From: JALOAD01 sp023228995 [NCBI: Candidatus Muiribacterium halophilum]
GTDB taxonomy: Bacteria > Muiribacteriota > Muiribacteriia > Muiribacteriales
Assembly: GCA_023228995.1 (NCBI GenBank)
Contig: JALOAD010000004.1
Span: forward strand, 62,001-126,000
Direction: 5' to 3'
DNA length: 64,000 nucleotides
In this document: one piece after another, positions 62,409-64,000 of the stretch
Position numbering within the stretch: position 1 is the stretch's first letter
Layout of the letters: each line of letters begins with the position of its first letter
The notes under the pieces: model-generated
Seen by the model: the letters and a program-made list of their open reading frames with translations, nothing else
Told to the model about the DNA's origin: nothing
Databases searched by the model: none
Program-made: the position numbers and the translations under genes

Positions 62409-63888
62409 TTTCAAAATCTTCCATAAAATAATCAGTTTTTAATTTTTCTACTATAACATTATCATTATTTCTAATTTTTAAAATTAAATCATATTCAATA
62501 TCTTTCATTTTATTTAAAAATTCCTTAAAATCAACACATTCACTGTATAATGGAAAAACAGGTTTTAAAAGACTCAAATCATTTTTACCATTTTTAAGAT
62601 TAACATCTGTTTTTATAATTATTTTGCCTTCACCCTCTCCTTTTACTATACCAGAAACTGTTATATTCTTGCTATTAATATCTACATCTCTAAAATAAAG
62701 TTTTTTTCTAGGATTTTTTATATTTTCAACTTTTATATTTATTTTTGCAATATTTACATCAATAAATGGATTTTCTATCAATAATCTAATTATATTCATA
62801 ATTTTTGAAGAAATTACAGCTTCCATATCGTTTTCTGCTTTAAAGAAAATATTTTCAATATTTAGTTTTTTTAGATAAAACCCACTTTCTTCAAATCCTA
62901 TATTCACACTGACTCTTACATCATATTTTTTTTCAATATTTCTATCTAATGCTTGATAAAGAACACTATCAAAAGTTTTTAATAAAATATCATTGTTTTT
63001 TACAATATGACATAAAAAACTTTGATTAATATTATTATTATAAAATTCAACATTTAAAGGAATAATTAAAGGGAATTTACCAACTTCTCCAACAACACCA
63101 AAATTACTATCATAATAAATCATACCTTTTATATTTCCATTAACCCCTATCTTATATCCACCTTTTTCATCATATATAGTATCAATAATATAAGCATTCT
63201 GAAGAAAATAATTAACTGGACCTTTTCCAAAAGCCCTATGCCCAAGTGCAAATACCCTATTTTCTGAATTTTCTGTAACAGTACCAAGAACTCCAATATT
63301 CATATCTCCTGATACAATACTTATCATAACAGGGCTTCCACCTGACAATTCTGTTTTTTCATCGTTTTTTGAAAACAAAAAACTACTGTTTGGAACACTT
63401 ACAGTATTAAGACCTATATTTTTTTTTATATTTTTTAAAACATATTCAGAATATGAATCTATATATATTTTTTCTTGTGGAGAAAAATTAAAACCTATAG
63501 CTGGAAATTCTAAAGATACTGTTTTGAGTTTTTCTTTAATGTATTCTATTGGTAATACAACTGCTAATTTATTTTTATTACCTGAAAAAGCATGACTTAC
63601 AGCACCAACTATTTTTTCATCAATTATAAGTGGAGATCCCGAACATCCTGCAACAAAACCATGTTCATCCAAACTTTTTATAATAATAATTTCACATGAT
63701 GGTGAAGTATTTTCAAATTCTATTGTTGATGAATGAAAAGTATTTACAATTTCAACTTTTATATCGTAAAATTCATTTCCTGTAAATACAGTCCTAACAA
63801 TACCTTTTTGACCAGATTTATACTCAAATGAAAAAACATTAAATATAAACAAAAATAAAAAAATCCATATTATATTGATTTTCTTCAA
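62392..63888 (-). CDS. SpoIVB/S55-family serine peptidase-like exported protein
   Basis: The 498-aa product has a signal peptide (MKKINIIWIFLFLFIFNVFS). Residues about 75-110 read GFVAGCSGSPLIIDEKIVGAVSHAFSG, with the candidate nucleophile Ser in SGSP. Residues about 190-220 read SGDMNIGVLGTVTENSENRVFALGHRAFG, with the candidate catalytic His. This order is as in S55 relatives of non-sporulating diderms, which I recall as annotated 'SpoIVB peptidase S55'. The C-terminal half is beta-rich and unassigned. It is coupled to mlaE by a 17-bp overlap. Confidence 0.82.
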   Translation of the reverse strand: MKKINIIWIFLFLFIFNVFSFEYKSGQKGIVRTVFTGNEFYDIKVEIVNTFHSSTIEFENTSPSCEIIIIKSLDEHGFVAGCSGSPLIIDEKIVGAVSHAFSGNKNKLAVVLPIEYIKEKLKTVSLEFPAIGFNFSPQEKIYIDSYSEYVLKNIKKNIGLNTVSVPNSSFLFSKNDEKTELSGGSPVMISIVSGDMNIGVLGTVTENSENRVFALGHRAFGKGPVNYFLQNAYIIDTIYDEKGGYKIGVNGNIKGMIYYDSNFGVVGEVGKFPLIIPLNVEFYNNNINQSFLCHIVKNNDILLKTFDSVLYQALDRNIEKKYDVRVSVNIGFEESGFYLKKLNIENIFFKAENDMEAVISSKIMNIIRLLIENPFIDVNIAKINIKVENIKNPRKKLYFRDVDINSKNITVSGIVKGEGEGKIIIKTDVNLKNGKNDLSLLKPVFPLYSECVDFKEFLNKMKDIEYDLILKIRNNDNVIVEKLKTDYFMEDFENEYIF

Positions 63889-63921
63889 TTAATTCTCCAA
63901 AAACAAAAAATCTTTAAACCT

Positions 63922-64000
63922 TTATTCAGGATATTCAATTATAATTGCTCCATTTATGTTTCTTTGCCTTCCATCAGAAGGTCTATTTATAAGTTTGCCA
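63922..64000 (-). CDS. C-terminal end of an unidentified gene entering from the right edge
   Basis: The minus-strand frame reads GKLINRPSDGRQRNINGAII followed by IEYPE and a TAA stop at 63922-63924. Only 25 residues are in the window, so no family can be assigned. It lies 33 bp upstream of the S55-type gene with no terminator between, so it may share its transcript. Confidence 0.5.
   Translation of the reverse strand, partial: GKLINRPSDGRQRNINGAIIIEYPE

Noticed and set aside
1-64000. tRNA, rRNA, CRISPR, transposase or phage genes
   Set aside because: Intergenic gaps are short; none showed a cloverleaf, regularly spaced repeats, or integrase/transposase frames on reading.

Overview
The window is a stretch of chromosome from a low-GC (roughly 30% by eye), flagellated, diderm bacterium. 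LPS synthesis genes (lpxA, an lpxC-fabZ fusion, lpxD), BamA, Skp, TamB and an Mla lipid-transport system show an outer membrane. The flagellar regulators CsrA, FliW and FlgM are arranged as in Firmicutes, spirochaetes and several candidate phyla. I cannot name the organism from sequence alone; a poorly sampled low-GC diderm lineage (for example the Muiribacteriota) is a weak guess. TAA dominates as stop codon, but TAG and TGA are both used. I saw no rRNA, tRNA, CRISPR array, insertion sequence or prophage.

Layout. 1-4201 (minus): chaperone genes dnaJ (cut by the window edge), dnaK and grpE, then ndk. 4663-10151 (plus): a sugar-type ABC importer without an ATPase, preceded by an unrecognised secreted protein and followed by an NrnA-like DHH phosphoesterase. 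10129-13551 (minus): a K+ channel/RCK gene interrupted by one in-frame TAG, flagellin 1 and a MerR-like regulator. 13896-15575 (plus): a YgiQ-type radical SAM protein whose mRNA looks leaderless. 15492-25494 (minus): a closely packed housekeeping run, pgi - M18 aminopeptidase - speB-like - ferredoxin - AOR-like - hsp20 - lon - queD - sppA - membrane protein. Then rlmN and queE (divergent) and an aminotransferase.

28877-49778 is a flagellar late-gene region, all on the minus strand: flgM-flgN-flgK-flgL-fliW-csrA, flagellin 4, flaG-fliD-fliS2-flagellin 3, then flagellin 2 - an unknown gene - fliS1 - maf - spsF-like - Gfo/Idh-like. The last three probably glycosylate flagellin. All four flagellins are 625-658 aa, and FlgK (975), FlgL (689) and FliD (742) are also enlarged and share repeated modules. 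Three promoters here and beside flagellin 1 share the geometry TAAA-N16-NNCGAWAW of sigma-28. The flagellin leaders carry GGA-containing hairpins and motifs expected of CsrA sites, so the CsrA-FliW circuit encoded here probably controls all four flagellins.

49909-63888 (minus) is an envelope-biogenesis run: S55-family peptidase - mlaE - mlaF - mlaD, then, from a strong sigma-70 promoter, tamB - bamA - skp - lpxD - an unknown outer-membrane-type protein - lpxC/fabZ - lpxA - comF. A further gene enters from the right edge.

The most interesting items are the dense CsrA-type leader of flagellin 4, the unknown gene between flagellin 2 and fliS1, the modular enlarged axial proteins with Ca-binding-type loops, the TAG-interrupted K+ channel, and the S55 peptidase attached to the Mla operon.
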